This document shows positions 16,754-25,157 of a stretch of DNA of 64,000 nucleotides, piece after piece. Source of the DNA: CAWCON01 sp963797185. GTDB taxonomy: Bacteria; Patescibacteriota; Saccharimonadia; Saccharimonadales; UBA4665. Location of the stretch: positions 372,001-436,000 of the forward strand of contig CAWCON010000001.1 in the NCBI GenBank assembly GCA_963797185.1. The letters run 5' to 3'. The position numbers and the translations under genes were made by a program. How positions within the stretch are numbered: position 1 is the first letter of the stretch; each line of letters begins with the position of its first letter. A model generated the notes under the pieces. It saw only the letters and a list, made by a program, of their open reading frames with translations. It was not told the origin of the DNA and ran no database searches.

Positions 16754-16781
16754 GATTCATTTCTCCAAGTCCACCAGAATG
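16754..16781 (+). repeat. Cassette repeat fragment R14
   Basis: Only a short remnant is left (GATTCATTTCTCCAAGTCCA, then CCAGAAT). It matches the ...CTCTCAAGTCCACCAAT part of the core and lies in the expected place, about 70 bp after a cassette gene. It may mark the old end of the array, but a chance match cannot be excluded. Confidence 0.5.
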
Positions 16782-16894
16782 AGACAACTGCCCCCACCGA
16801 CTTTTTTGATAGCTTTCTGTTGCAATCCAATGCATCTGTGATTATGCTTAAGTCTAGATATATATAACAAAAATAAACACATAAAGGACATAAA

Positions 16895-18904
16895 ATGTTC
16901 AAACGGTCTGACGCTAATGCAGTCAATCCTATCGCTCCAGTAGTGTCACATAACTCGGGATTTCTGACAAACTTTCTAGTCCGCTCTAAAGCCAATAATA
17001 TTACTGCTTTTTTGTTCGCCATTTTAATCGGTGGTCTTGGCACCTATGCCATTTTACGCAGCAATGCCCAATCAATTAGTCCTACAGTCGATTTCATTGT
17101 TAGTAAACATCAGAGTGCTGATAGTCGAACTATTAGTTCGGTTGCTTTTTCAACCAAACAACCAAATGAACTACTTGAAGCTTTTATTGATTCTAATGGA
17201 CCGGGTTCAACGACTCGGCAAGAATCATTCCAAGCTGTGACTGGTGGTGGGCTAACCTGGACCCTACGAGCTCGCAGTAACGGCCAAAACGGTACAGCAG
17301 AGATTTGGCAAGCTGTTGCTGTCAACCCGATCACTAATGCCAGCGTTACCGCTACCCGAGCCACCGGTCAATATTCTGGCGATATTACGATTGTCGGCTT
17401 TTTAAATGCCAATACCACTACCAACGGCGCCACCGCCACTGCTTCAGGGCGAAGTGGTGCTCCAACGTTGTCACTTACTTCAACCCAAACCAACTCATGG
17501 GTCTGGGCAACTGGTTTTGACTGGGATAACAATAAGGCCCGAACTGTCGGAGCGAATCAAACCTTAAATGACCAATATGTCTATAAAAACGAATCAATTA
17601 CTTCTTGGACTCAGAGCCAAACGAACCCAACTAATACTGAGGGTGCCAAGGTTACGATCAATGACATTGCTCCAATTAGTGATCGCTGGGATCTGGCAGC
17701 TGTTGAGATCTTACCAGCTAAGGCAGTCAGCACTCCAACCGACACTACCCCACCGACTGCTCCTACTAATCTGGCGGGTAATATTGTTAATTCGACGCAA
17801 GTCAGCTTAACGTGGACCGCGAGCACTGATAATGTCGGGGTTGCTAAGTACATTGTCTACCGGGCTCCGGCTGGTTCCGCTAGCTACAGTGTCGTTGGTA
17901 CCGCCACTGCAGCAGCCTACACCGATACTACTACCACGGCAAGTCAGTCGTATTCATATTACGTCGTTGCGTCTGATCAAGCCGGCAATAATAGCCCAAT
18001 CTCTAATACTGTTACCATTGCTGTGCCCACTAGTACCTCTAGCGGTAGTGGCAGTACTGGCGGCAGCAGCGGTACGACCACGGCTGGTGTCTGGTGGCAA
18101 CCACCGGCTGACGCTAACTGGATGTGGGAAATTGGTACCCCGCTGGTTACCGCTGATGCTAATCTTATGGGTATAGGAGTAACTGCCTATAACGGTGACA
18201 CCGCCCCCAGTGACAACCCGACCATCTATGATATTGATGGAATCGAAAATACAGCCGCCACAGTGGCTGCTCTGCATGCAGCTGGTGATCATGCCATTTG
18301 TTACATTGAAGTTGGTACAGCTGGTAACTACTACACGGCGGCCCAAGAGGGTATTGCAACCACTTACTATGCGCAACTCCAAGCAGCCGGCGACCTTGGG
18401 GGTAGTTTATCGGGTTACCCTGAGTCTTTCATTAACATTAATGCTGCCTCGGCCGTCTCGATCATTGAGAGCATGATTAATCAGCAATGTGCCCAGAAAG
18501 GCTTCGATGCGGTTGAGACCGACCTAGATGAAACCTTTAGTAATAACGAAGGCTCAACTCCATTTACGATTACCCAAGCTAATGAGGAGGCTTATCTCAC
18601 GACGCTTGCTGATTACATGCACAGCATCAAACTTGGTTGGATCGCCAAGAATCTTGATGACACTGGCATTGCTTCGTTCGTCAGCGATATGGAGCCTCTG
18701 TCTCAAGGCATTATTAGTGAACAGTGTAACCAATATAGCAGCTGTTCGTTATTATCTCCATATGAAAAAGCTGACAAGTGGATCGGTAATGCAGAGTATG
18801 CGCCAGAAACCCAAGCTGAGTTCTGCGCAAGTGACAACGCTGCTAATATCAACGGAGTGTTGTTTAATGTCAATCTTGACGGTGGTCGTCAACCTTGCCG
18901 CTAG
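16895..18904 (+). CDS. Secreted GH114 endo-alpha-1,4-polygalactosaminidase-like protein (669 aa)
   Basis: The protein has a membrane anchor (about 44-63), a beta-sandwich domain (65-275), a fibronectin type III domain (about 281-376, TAPTNLAGN to ISNTVTIAVP), a Ser/Gly linker and a C-terminal glycosidase (about 388-669). That last domain has the GH114 / TM1410-type pattern: WWQPPADANWMWEIGTP, YDIDGIENT, HAICYIEVGT and GFDAVETDLDETF. GH114 enzymes cut polygalactosamine-type polymers. It probably acts at the cell surface on host or biofilm polysaccharide. AAAGGA precedes the start by 7 bp. Confidence 0.82.
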   Translation: MFKRSDANAVNPIAPVVSHNSGFLTNFLVRSKANNITAFLFAILIGGLGTYAILRSNAQSISPTVDFIVSKHQSADSRTISSVAFSTKQPNELLEAFIDSNGPGSTTRQESFQAVTGGGLTWTLRARSNGQNGTAEIWQAVAVNPITNASVTATRATGQYSGDITIVGFLNANTTTNGATATASGRSGAPTLSLTSTQTNSWVWATGFDWDNNKARTVGANQTLNDQYVYKNESITSWTQSQTNPTNTEGAKVTINDIAPISDRWDLAAVEILPAKAVSTPTDTTPPTAPTNLAGNIVNSTQVSLTWTASTDNVGVAKYIVYRAPAGSASYSVVGTATAAAYTDTTTTASQSYSYYVVASDQAGNNSPISNTVTIAVPTSTSSGSGSTGGSSGTTTAGVWWQPPADANWMWEIGTPLVTADANLMGIGVTAYNGDTAPSDNPTIYDIDGIENTAATVAALHAAGDHAICYIEVGTAGNYYTAAQEGIATTYYAQLQAAGDLGGSLSGYPESFININAASAVSIIESMINQQCAQKGFDAVETDLDETFSNNEGSTPFTITQANEEAYLTTLADYMHSIKLGWIAKNLDDTGIASFVSDMEPLSQGIISEQCNQYSSCSLLSPYEKADKWIGNAEYAPETQAEFCASDNAANINGVLFNVNLDGGRQPCR

Positions 18905-19005
18905 TGGATAAAGTCTATTCTGTGACTTATTAAAGTTTATTGTCTGGTTGTTTGACTAAGCATTCCCGGTATATTTTGGATAAAATAAATATTTGTGAAA
19001 ATCCC

Positions 19006-19034
19006 TTGACAACAGATAGCGGTGAGGGTATATT
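19006..19034 (+). promoter_or_regulatory. Strong sigma-70-type promoter with no gene behind it
   Basis: TTGACA (19006-19011) and TATATT (19029-19034) are separated by 17 bp, the optimal spacing. The next protein gene begins about 900 bp later, so it may drive a non-coding transcript. Confidence 0.6.
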
Positions 19035-19354
19035 GCTCAAAGCTAGGTTGAGCTTTCATCTGGGAATCCAGAGTGTTCAATACTTTGCACATTGGCAGGT
19101 ATAATAAGTACTACTAGATCTTCAGTTTGATGGAGGAGAGCGTTCTGGGTTATTTATTTGACTCAGTGTAATGGCTCGTGTCGTAGGCGTTTGCTAGACG
19201 CTACAATACTTCAGATGATAATCTGTTCCTCTATCGATGGGGGGTATACACAGAGCTGCGACTGTGTCGCCTTTGATGCCGCGTCTGCATAAAAACGGCT
19301 CTTTGGCCCCCCCCATTTTCGCGACGAGCTAACTATTAAATGCTCGGACAAAAT

Positions 19355-19433
19355 GTCCCCCGGCAGGAAACTCCGCCCACTTTGCTTGCCTTCTGACCCG
19401 CTATCGGACGTCAGGCAAAGACTGCCGGGGGAC
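19355..19433. repeat. Large imperfect inverted repeat (stem-loop)
   Basis: GTCCCCCGGCAG (19355-19366) pairs without mismatch with CTGCCGGGGGAC (19422-19433). Inside, TTGCCT-t-CTGAC (19386-19397) pairs with GTCAGGCAA (19410-19418) with one bulge, leaving a 12-base loop. No T-run follows, so it is not a simple terminator. It is much richer in G and C than the surroundings. Confidence 0.75.
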
Positions 19434-19930
19434 GCCAGTCCATAAAAGATAAGTTCGTAGTATTTAAAAGAATGTATTTTAAGGCACGTCGTTCCAACGA
19501 TACTAGTGTTGCAGAAGTTCTCTGGCAAGGTAAAAAATATATGACAATTTAGTTGTCTATGTGTTGAGCAGTTGTTCAACAAATTTTATCCTATCCTCCC
19601 AACTTCTCCACTCCTCCCTTTTCTATACCTGCCCATCTTCCAGAACTCATATTGAAAATACGTGTGAGCTGTGGAGGTTGACTCAATGTAAAAAATCAGC
19701 ATGTATGTTATGCCTGCTATTCCGCTCAATCTAATCAGGTTCAGACAATAAAGTTATATCGACCGGGTCTTTTAATGAATCGATTTATCTAGCAGGCGTT
19801 TAGAAAGACGATAAACGGGAGCGGGGGTATATGCTTACGCTGTACTAACGAAATGTACAATGTCTCCGCTTATGGTATGATTTAATCAAGTAAAACTGTC
19901 ACACATGAACAGCGATAGACTATAGATATT

Positions 19931-20038
19931 ATGCTTATTACAGATAAATCAGAAACAAAAGAATTTATAAGTATCATAGAGCTAGGCATAATTTCGCTTA
20001 ATAGCTCTGGTGATTATGGTGGTAAAGAGGAATCATGA
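19931..20038 (+). pseudogene. Shortened relative of the 87-aa membrane gene (35 codons)
   Basis: The frame reads MLITDKSETKEFISIIELGI, then ISLNSSGDYGGKEES and stop. It aligns with the protein at 13462 (RKEFVSIIGLGIVSL...SSSNYGDKNQ), but the rest of the membrane helix and loop are missing. The stop overlaps the next ATG as ATGA, exactly as in the other pair. It looks like an internal deletion copy that may persist for translational coupling. Confidence 0.6.
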
Positions 20039-22050
20039 CTCAACGCCTACCCGTACCTGGAGGAGATGATGGTACATGGGGATCTATCCTCAATGGCTTC
20101 CTCAGTGTCTCTCTTAATGCAGATGGCACATTAAATACGACTGCAGTTACTACTGCAGGTGCAGAGATGACTACTAATAAAGGAGCAGCTTCAGGCTATG
20201 CTCCACTGAATAGTAGTAGTCTGGTTCCTGCCACTAACCTGGGAACCGGCAGTGCCAGTTCATCAAACTATCTACGAGGTGATGGAACCTGGGTGACTCC
20301 CAATGGAGGATCAAGTTCTCTTGCTTCTGATTCAGATGTAACGATTACGTCTCCAGGCAACAACCAGGTACTGACTTACAATAGCGGTGCTGGTAAGTGG
20401 GAGAACCAAACCCCAACCACAGCTCCAGTCTCCTCAGTCTTTGGAAGAACTGGCGCTGTTACTGCTACGACTGGAGACTACACGGCTGCTCAAGTCACTG
20501 GAGCACTGGTAAACACGAATAACTTATCTGATGTAGCTTCAGCCTCTACTGCCCGCACAAACCTCGGTCTTGGTAGCGCAGCTACCATCAGCTCCACGGC
20601 TGGTGGAGACCTTAGTGGTACTCTGCCTTCTCCTACAGTGGCTAAGGTTAATGGAGTAGCAGTTACTGGTACTCCATCCTCCGGCCAGGTTATTACTGCC
20701 TCCTCATCCTCAGCAGCTGCCTGGGCTACACCATCAGGTGGTGGAGCAGTATCCTCAGTTGATGGTATGACTGGTGCAGTGACTGGACTTCTACAAGCCA
20801 GTAATAATCTTAGTGACGTAGCATCTACCAGTACTGCCCGTACTAACTTAGGCCTTGGCTCTGCTTCCACTGAGAGTATTGCTGCCTTTGTCCAAACCGC
20901 TAACAACTTAAGTGATCTATCTGATGCGGGGAGTGCTCGGTCTAATATACATATACCAGCCCTTACTCCAGCTGCGGCGGTAGCTATCACTAATATGGGC
21001 AGTCTATCGGGCTTACAAACGGTTGATGGTTATACCCTTGCGGTAGGTGATCTTATACTCCTGACTGCTCAATCAACTGCCTCCCAAAATGGCCTATGGT
21101 CTCCTGCTTCGGGTGCCTGGGCACGACCAACGGAGTTTGCAACGGGTGCACTTATCAAAGGTAGAACCTGCCGTATTCTTAACGGTACTATTAATGGTGG
21201 TACCGACTGGACTCTTGAAGCACCGACTGCAGGCATTACTGTTGATACTTCATCTCAGACATGGAGCAATACGTTTAGTGGAAAATATCAGGCACTCGGT
21301 ACCTACGCGACACTTGTTAGTGGAACTGTGCCTGTCGCACAGTTACCAGTTTCAACCGCCACTTCGATGCGGGCTACAACGGGTACGCCAACATCGTTAG
21401 CGTCAGATGTAAACGGCAGTTTCGCTATCGATATACCGAACGCAATGGTCTATGGACCTTTTTCGGGCAATGGGATATCTGGAACGTGGCCAACTGGGCA
21501 GACATTTCGGCCAGCAGCGCCAGGACCTCTTGATCAAGGTTTAGTTGGTTGGACTCTTGACCCTCGCCTTGCCACAGGAACAATTGGTTTTAATAATAAC
21601 CTCTATTTAAACCGATTTTGTGCCTACCAGACTGGCTCTGTTAGTCATATTGATTATAACGTAACCAGTGGTGGTTCAGGATTGACGGGTGGCGAGTGCC
21701 TCATTGGAATTTATGATATAGGTTATACTACCGCCAATACTCTTACGCTACTTGGTACGAGTGCTGATCAATCCTCTATCGCTACATCAACCGGTACGAA
21801 AACGGCAATTCTAGGAACTGCTGCGAGCCTAACCGCTGGATTGGATTATTTTGCAGCAATTTTGTTCAATGGCTCGAGTGTTCCACAGATTGCTGGTACA
21901 GCTGGTCATGCATTTCCTCCAGCCAACTATTCAAGTCGCTTACAATTCGAAGTTGGATCAATCGCAAGTCAAACATCACTGCCTTCTACTATTTCATCCT
22001 CTGGCTTTGGACCTGATGTTCCATTATTTTCGCTTCTGGTACGAACATGA
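20035..22050 (+). CDS. Tail-fibre-like protein, paralogue of the 702-aa cassette protein (671 aa)
   Basis: The N-terminus (MTQRLPVPGGDDGTWGSILN, then SLNADGTLNT) and the last 180 residues match the protein at 13722, whereas the middle differs. Here it consists of tail-fibre modules: SSNYLRGDGTWVTP (about 80), SSVFGRTGAVTATTGDYTA (about 134-152), three NNLSD...ARTNLGLG units, and a QNGLWSPASGAWARPTEF module (about 350-367). No signal peptide is seen. The next gene overlaps its stop by 4 bp. The swap of the middle between constant ends is typical of receptor-binding proteins. Confidence 0.75.
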   Translation: MTQRLPVPGGDDGTWGSILNGFLSVSLNADGTLNTTAVTTAGAEMTTNKGAASGYAPLNSSSLVPATNLGTGSASSSNYLRGDGTWVTPNGGSSSLASDSDVTITSPGNNQVLTYNSGAGKWENQTPTTAPVSSVFGRTGAVTATTGDYTAAQVTGALVNTNNLSDVASASTARTNLGLGSAATISSTAGGDLSGTLPSPTVAKVNGVAVTGTPSSGQVITASSSSAAAWATPSGGGAVSSVDGMTGAVTGLLQASNNLSDVASTSTARTNLGLGSASTESIAAFVQTANNLSDLSDAGSARSNIHIPALTPAAAVAITNMGSLSGLQTVDGYTLAVGDLILLTAQSTASQNGLWSPASGAWARPTEFATGALIKGRTCRILNGTINGGTDWTLEAPTAGITVDTSSQTWSNTFSGKYQALGTYATLVSGTVPVAQLPVSTATSMRATTGTPTSLASDVNGSFAIDIPNAMVYGPFSGNGISGTWPTGQTFRPAAPGPLDQGLVGWTLDPRLATGTIGFNNNLYLNRFCAYQTGSVSHIDYNVTSGGSGLTGGECLIGIYDIGYTTANTLTLLGTSADQSSIATSTGTKTAILGTAASLTAGLDYFAAILFNGSSVPQIAGTAGHAFPPANYSSRLQFEVGSIASQTSLPSTISSSGFGPDVPLFSLLVRT

Positions 22051-23057
22051 GTCTTCCGTATCCGGTTGGTGTTTCGCTTGGATCTGCTGTGCCACTGCGG
22101 ACTGCCGGTGACAGTGGTTTATCACAGTTTCAACGTATGAAAGCCATTGGTTTTACGACAGTACGGATCGATGCGTTCTATGTATCGTCAGGAGCAATTA
22201 GTAATGACGGCATGGTACGTGCTGCTCGCAATGCCGGATTAAATGTGCTGCTTATCCTTGATGGCTACGATATTACAATTGGAGTCACGGCCTTCACGAC
22301 ATTTGTGGCTTCAACCGTATCAACTTACTCACCTCTAGGCGTCCATACGTATGAAATCCTCAATGAAGAAAACTATTATATAAACTGGGATACCAGTTCA
22401 AATGAAACAGTCAGCCCGAGTGGTTATGCTACTCTCCTTACTAATGCTTATGGTGCAGTGAAGGGAATTGACTCCTCGGCAACAGTTCTGCTCGGTGGTC
22501 TAGCCAATACTTCTGAATCCGATGGTACCTCGCTTGGCAGCGGTAATTATTATCAACATCTTACTCAACAGACGTTTATTGCTGATGTCTATTCAGCTCT
22601 TGGTGGATCATCAACCGGTGCCTTTGATGCTGTGGCGGTTCATCCGTATACTTTTCCACTGTTCCCAACGGGTAGCGGCGATAATTTTGGGAATGCTCTT
22701 GCCCCGACTGGCACCACCGTTCGAACGATTATGGTGGCGAATGGCGATACGGCGAAGAAAATCTGGATAACTGAATTTGGTGCACCAAGTGGTTCTGATG
22801 ATGGTGAGACGAATTACGTTACACAAGCTGCTCAACGCGATTGTTTTCGTGTGGCATTTAATATCCTTGCTGGATGGTCAGCAAGTTATGTAGGAGAATT
22901 TTTTTGTTTTAACTGGATGGATGACGCAGATGGTGACTTTGGGTTGACTGACTCGACGTATAACCCAAAAATGGCTCTCGGGGAAGTCGTGGCATCCATC
23001 AACATAAATAACGTTGTAGGCTTTATTGCAAATGGCTCTGGTCTCGGTCAGCTTTAG
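22047..23057 (+). CDS. GH-A clan glycoside hydrolase-like protein (336 aa)
   Basis: The fold signs are those of a (beta/alpha)8 glycosidase of clan GH-A: FTTVRIDAFY near the start, YEILNEEN with Asn106-Glu107 as probable acid/base, AVHPY (His199-Tyr201) and IWITEFGAPS with Glu243 as probable nucleophile. It is close in style to GH39 or GH5; the substrate is unknown. No signal peptide is visible, and translation is coupled to the tail-fibre-like gene (ATGA overlap), so the two proteins may form one surface complex that binds and cuts glycan. Confidence 0.75.
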   Translation: MSLPYPVGVSLGSAVPLRTAGDSGLSQFQRMKAIGFTTVRIDAFYVSSGAISNDGMVRAARNAGLNVLLILDGYDITIGVTAFTTFVASTVSTYSPLGVHTYEILNEENYYINWDTSSNETVSPSGYATLLTNAYGAVKGIDSSATVLLGGLANTSESDGTSLGSGNYYQHLTQQTFIADVYSALGGSSTGAFDAVAVHPYTFPLFPTGSGDNFGNALAPTGTTVRTIMVANGDTAKKIWITEFGAPSGSDDGETNYVTQAAQRDCFRVAFNILAGWSASYVGEFFCFNWMDDADGDFGLTDSTYNPKMALGEVVASININNVVGFIANGSGLGQL

Positions 23058-23178
23058 AGAGATGATTGAGCATTCGATTTACTTTGACTTTATTCATCAG
23101 TATTATGGACAGTCAAGAGCTTCCTAGATTCCGCAAGAGTCCAAGAAAGTTTTGTCACGGATTAAGATTGTTTGTCAC

Positions 23179-23254
23179 GGGGATGTAGCTCAGTTGGTAG
23201 AGCGCGGCATTCGCATTGCCGAGGCCCGGGGTTCGACTCCCCGCATCTCCACCA
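23179..23254 (+). tRNA. tRNA-Ala(CGC)
   Basis: Acceptor strands GGGGATG and CATCTCC pair with one G-T, followed by ACCA encoded at the end. The anticodon loop TTCGCAT gives CGC, which reads the Ala codon GCG. The T arm GGTTCGACTC is standard. I saw no further copies of its 3' end in the window. Confidence 0.96.
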
Positions 23255-23272
23255 AGTATCTGTTTTAATGGA

Positions 23273-23905
23273 TCAGGAAAAGTAATCACCCTTCATCATT
23301 TCTAGATATACGGCTGAACCCTCTGTGGCTAGTCTTGAGTCTTTGTATGCTACTTCGTTTTTCATCGTAGCCTTGTACGCTTGGTAGGCTTCTCCTAGCT
23401 CAGGTATACTTCTTGAGAGAAGTTTGGCGGCAATGAGACCTGCGTTAAATGCTCCCGTCTCGTTTTGGCCGGCGATAATCAATGGTGTACCTTCGGGTAA
23501 ACTAATCATTGATCCAAGAGCCGGGTTCATAACCTCAGGATTCTTGTTAATTGCGACACCGATAATATGAATAGAAGGGCTATCAACAAAACTCTCTACC
23601 ATGGCTGGTAAGTGTGCTGAACCGCCTGCACCTGCAATGACTGCTTGAACGCCTGTTTCTTCGAGTTGTAATGCGTAGCTTCTCATCATCTCGGGGGTAC
23701 GATGAGCTGACACGATTCGTTCTTCATAGTCGACACCGCGCTGTAATCCAAGCCGTGTAAGTGCTCTGCCAGAATGACGCATAATTCTCAAGTCAGAATC
23801 AGAACCCATGATAATGCCAATGGATAAGTGCCTGACTTGATTATCCACATCATTGGGTACTTCGTTTTGTACGCTGCTTTCGGTACCACTATCTCTTTTG
23901 CTCAT
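23273..23905 (-). CDS. purE: 5-(carboxyamino)imidazole ribonucleotide mutase PurE
   Basis: The 210-residue protein has the class I PurE core after a 28-residue extension: IGIIMGSDSDLRIM, ERIVSAHRTPEMM and AVIAGAGGSAHLP. These form the substrate pocket, with the catalytic His in SAHRTP. The enzyme moves the carboxylate of N5-CAIR to give CAIR in purine synthesis. Its start overlaps the stop of purK by 4 bp, so the pair forms an operon. No other purine gene is in the window. Confidence 0.92.
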   Translation of the reverse strand: MSKRDSGTESSVQNEVPNDVDNQVRHLSIGIIMGSDSDLRIMRHSGRALTRLGLQRGVDYEERIVSAHRTPEMMRSYALQLEETGVQAVIAGAGGSAHLPAMVESFVDSPSIHIIGVAINKNPEVMNPALGSMISLPEGTPLIIAGQNETGAFNAGLIAAKLLSRSIPELGEAYQAYKATMKNEVAYKDSRLATEGSAVYLEMMKGDYFS

Positions 23906-25017
23906 ATACTTATTGCTCCTCTCGCTTTAATAGCTATCTCTTTTGCTTCATCTACACTATCTGCTCTTACGGTGATATGACCCATCTTTCGAGCAAGCTT
24001 AGTCGGTGATTTTCCATATAAGTGTATATGAACATCGGGCATTGACAAGGTCTGCTCAAGTCCAGTAATCGCCACAGCTCCATTACGGTCACCCAATATA
24101 TTAATCATTGCCGCTGGGCTGATCATCTCAGTATTTCCCAAGGGCAGTTCTGTGATGGCCCGAATATGTTGCTCAAATTGCGATGTTCGATTGGCTTCGA
24201 TGGTATGATGCCCGGAATTATGAACTCGTGGAGCGATTTCATTTACTAAAATGGAGTTGTCTTCGTCAAGAAACATCTCAATAGCAAACACACCGGCGCC
24301 CTCAAGCCGTGCAACTGTTTCGTATGCAATATCACTAGCCACGGTTTGTAACCGTTGACTAATAGGGGCTGGCGATAGAACAAGGTGACAAATATTGTCC
24401 TTATGAATAGTTTCAACAACCGGGTACAGAGAAATGTTTCCAATAGTGTCCCGAGCGACAATAACTGCTAATTCTTTTTGGAATGGTTCAATTTGCTCTG
24501 CATACAAGGGTGTAGAGCCGAAACGATTGTCGACAGTCTGCCAGTCCGGGTTATTGAGTACTAAGTTTCCCCTCCCGTCGTAACCACCAGTCCGGGTCTT
24601 AACAATTACTGATCCAAATTTTTCAAAAGCCTCATTTAATGATGCTTCGTTATCGACTGGCATAAAGTCTGCGACTGGAATTCCGTGTTTACGGAGAAAT
24701 GTCTTTTGCGATAATTTGTCTTTGATCATAGACAATGTTCGCGGTAACGGCTCGACTGCTGCTGTCGAAACCGCTTCTAATGCATCAGTATTAATGTGTT
24801 CTATTTCCCAAGTGATAACATCAGACTTATCGGCCAAACTAGCAATAGCGTCCTCGTCATTCAATGATGCTTCGATCTGTTCTGCTCCGGCCTGCTTGGC
24901 AGGACAATTCTCTCCAGGATCGATGACGGTAACGTAAAATCCCATTGGTAGGGCGGCCTCAGTCAACATTCTACCCAACTGACCGCCTCCAACGATACCG
25001 ATTTTCTGTCGTTCCAT
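23902..25017 (-). CDS. purK: 5-(carboxyamino)imidazole ribonucleotide synthase PurK
   Basis: This 371-residue ATP-grasp enzyme starts with IGIVGGGQLGRMLTEAALPM, which is diagnostic of PurK. It continues with VIVKTRTGGYDGRGN and the metal-binding NEIAPRVHNSGHHTIEA segment. It makes N5-CAIR from AIR, ATP and bicarbonate for PurE. The length is normal and it is first in a two-gene operon with purE. The region in front is shared with the divergent histidine kinase gene. Confidence 0.93.
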   Translation of the reverse strand: MERQKIGIVGGGQLGRMLTEAALPMGFYVTVIDPGENCPAKQAGAEQIEASLNDEDAIASLADKSDVITWEIEHINTDALEAVSTAAVEPLPRTLSMIKDKLSQKTFLRKHGIPVADFMPVDNEASLNEAFEKFGSVIVKTRTGGYDGRGNLVLNNPDWQTVDNRFGSTPLYAEQIEPFQKELAVIVARDTIGNISLYPVVETIHKDNICHLVLSPAPISQRLQTVASDIAYETVARLEGAGVFAIEMFLDEDNSILVNEIAPRVHNSGHHTIEANRTSQFEQHIRAITELPLGNTEMISPAAMINILGDRNGAVAITGLEQTLSMPDVHIHLYGKSPTKLARKMGHITVRADSVDEAKEIAIKARGAISI

Positions 25018-25157
25018 ATCCTGAAGCTATTGTTGACCGTTCCGAAATGATTTGCAACCATAAGCAAGATATTTATAGTGTATTCTTGGTGGTGCTCGCT
25101 TGACATTTCAGGAGGCGAAACGCACAGTTATAATTACAATAAGCATAATCCCACGAC

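Larger units (their letters stand above)
2556..16781 (+). mobile_element. tRNA-Leu-anchored cassette array (integron-like, recombinase in trans)
   Basis: From the 3' end of tRNA-Leu onward, about 14 same-direction copies of a 45-60 bp repeat divide 14 kb into segments of about 0.5 to 2.6 kb. Most segments hold one small gene whose end lies within about 100 bp of the next repeat. Genes occur on both strands (four on minus) while repeats never flip. The core reads ATCCACCCCACCAGG, TGTTCGAATGAATG, TCTCTCAAGTCCACCA, ATCCGGAC, then a flank of AGGATCG or GTGATCG type. The last part equals the native sequence just after the tRNA. Repeats decay with distance (R11 to R14 are most divergent). No recombinase is recognisable inside. 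Integration at the tRNA and movement in trans are inferences. Confidence 0.75.
18905..19930 (+). other. 1-kb stretch without a supported gene; structured, with orphan promoter
   Basis: No convincing protein gene lies here. Short hairpins are frequent, for example AAAGCT...AGCTTT (19039-19056), ACACAG...CTGTGT (19248-19267) and CAGAT...ATCTG. A strong promoter and a large hairpin are listed separately. An eight-C run is at 19306-19313. A 123-codon minus-strand frame (19211-19582) lacks a start signal and conserved features and was not accepted. The segment could be a non-coding RNA gene or the remains of an element. Confidence 0.5.

Noticed and set aside
2556..16781. The repeats as a CRISPR array
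   Set aside because: Units between repeats are 0.5-2.6 kb and carry genes, repeats vary in sequence, and no cas genes are present.
18954..19300. tmRNA, RNase P RNA or SRP RNA in the 18.9-19.9 kb gap
   Set aside because: I looked for their conserved core sequences and did not find them.
19471..19551. A 26-codon plus-strand frame (MYFKARRSNDTSVAEVLWQG...)
   Set aside because: It looks faintly protein-like but is too short and has no start signal; could be a gene remnant.
19211..19582. A 123-codon frame on the minus strand
   Set aside because: It runs through the large hairpin and the poly-C run, has no ribosome site and no protein-like pattern.
23152..23180. TTTGTCACGG direct repeat before tRNA-Ala as an attachment site
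   Set aside because: It is only 10 bp long and lies upstream, not at the tRNA 3' end; probably chance.
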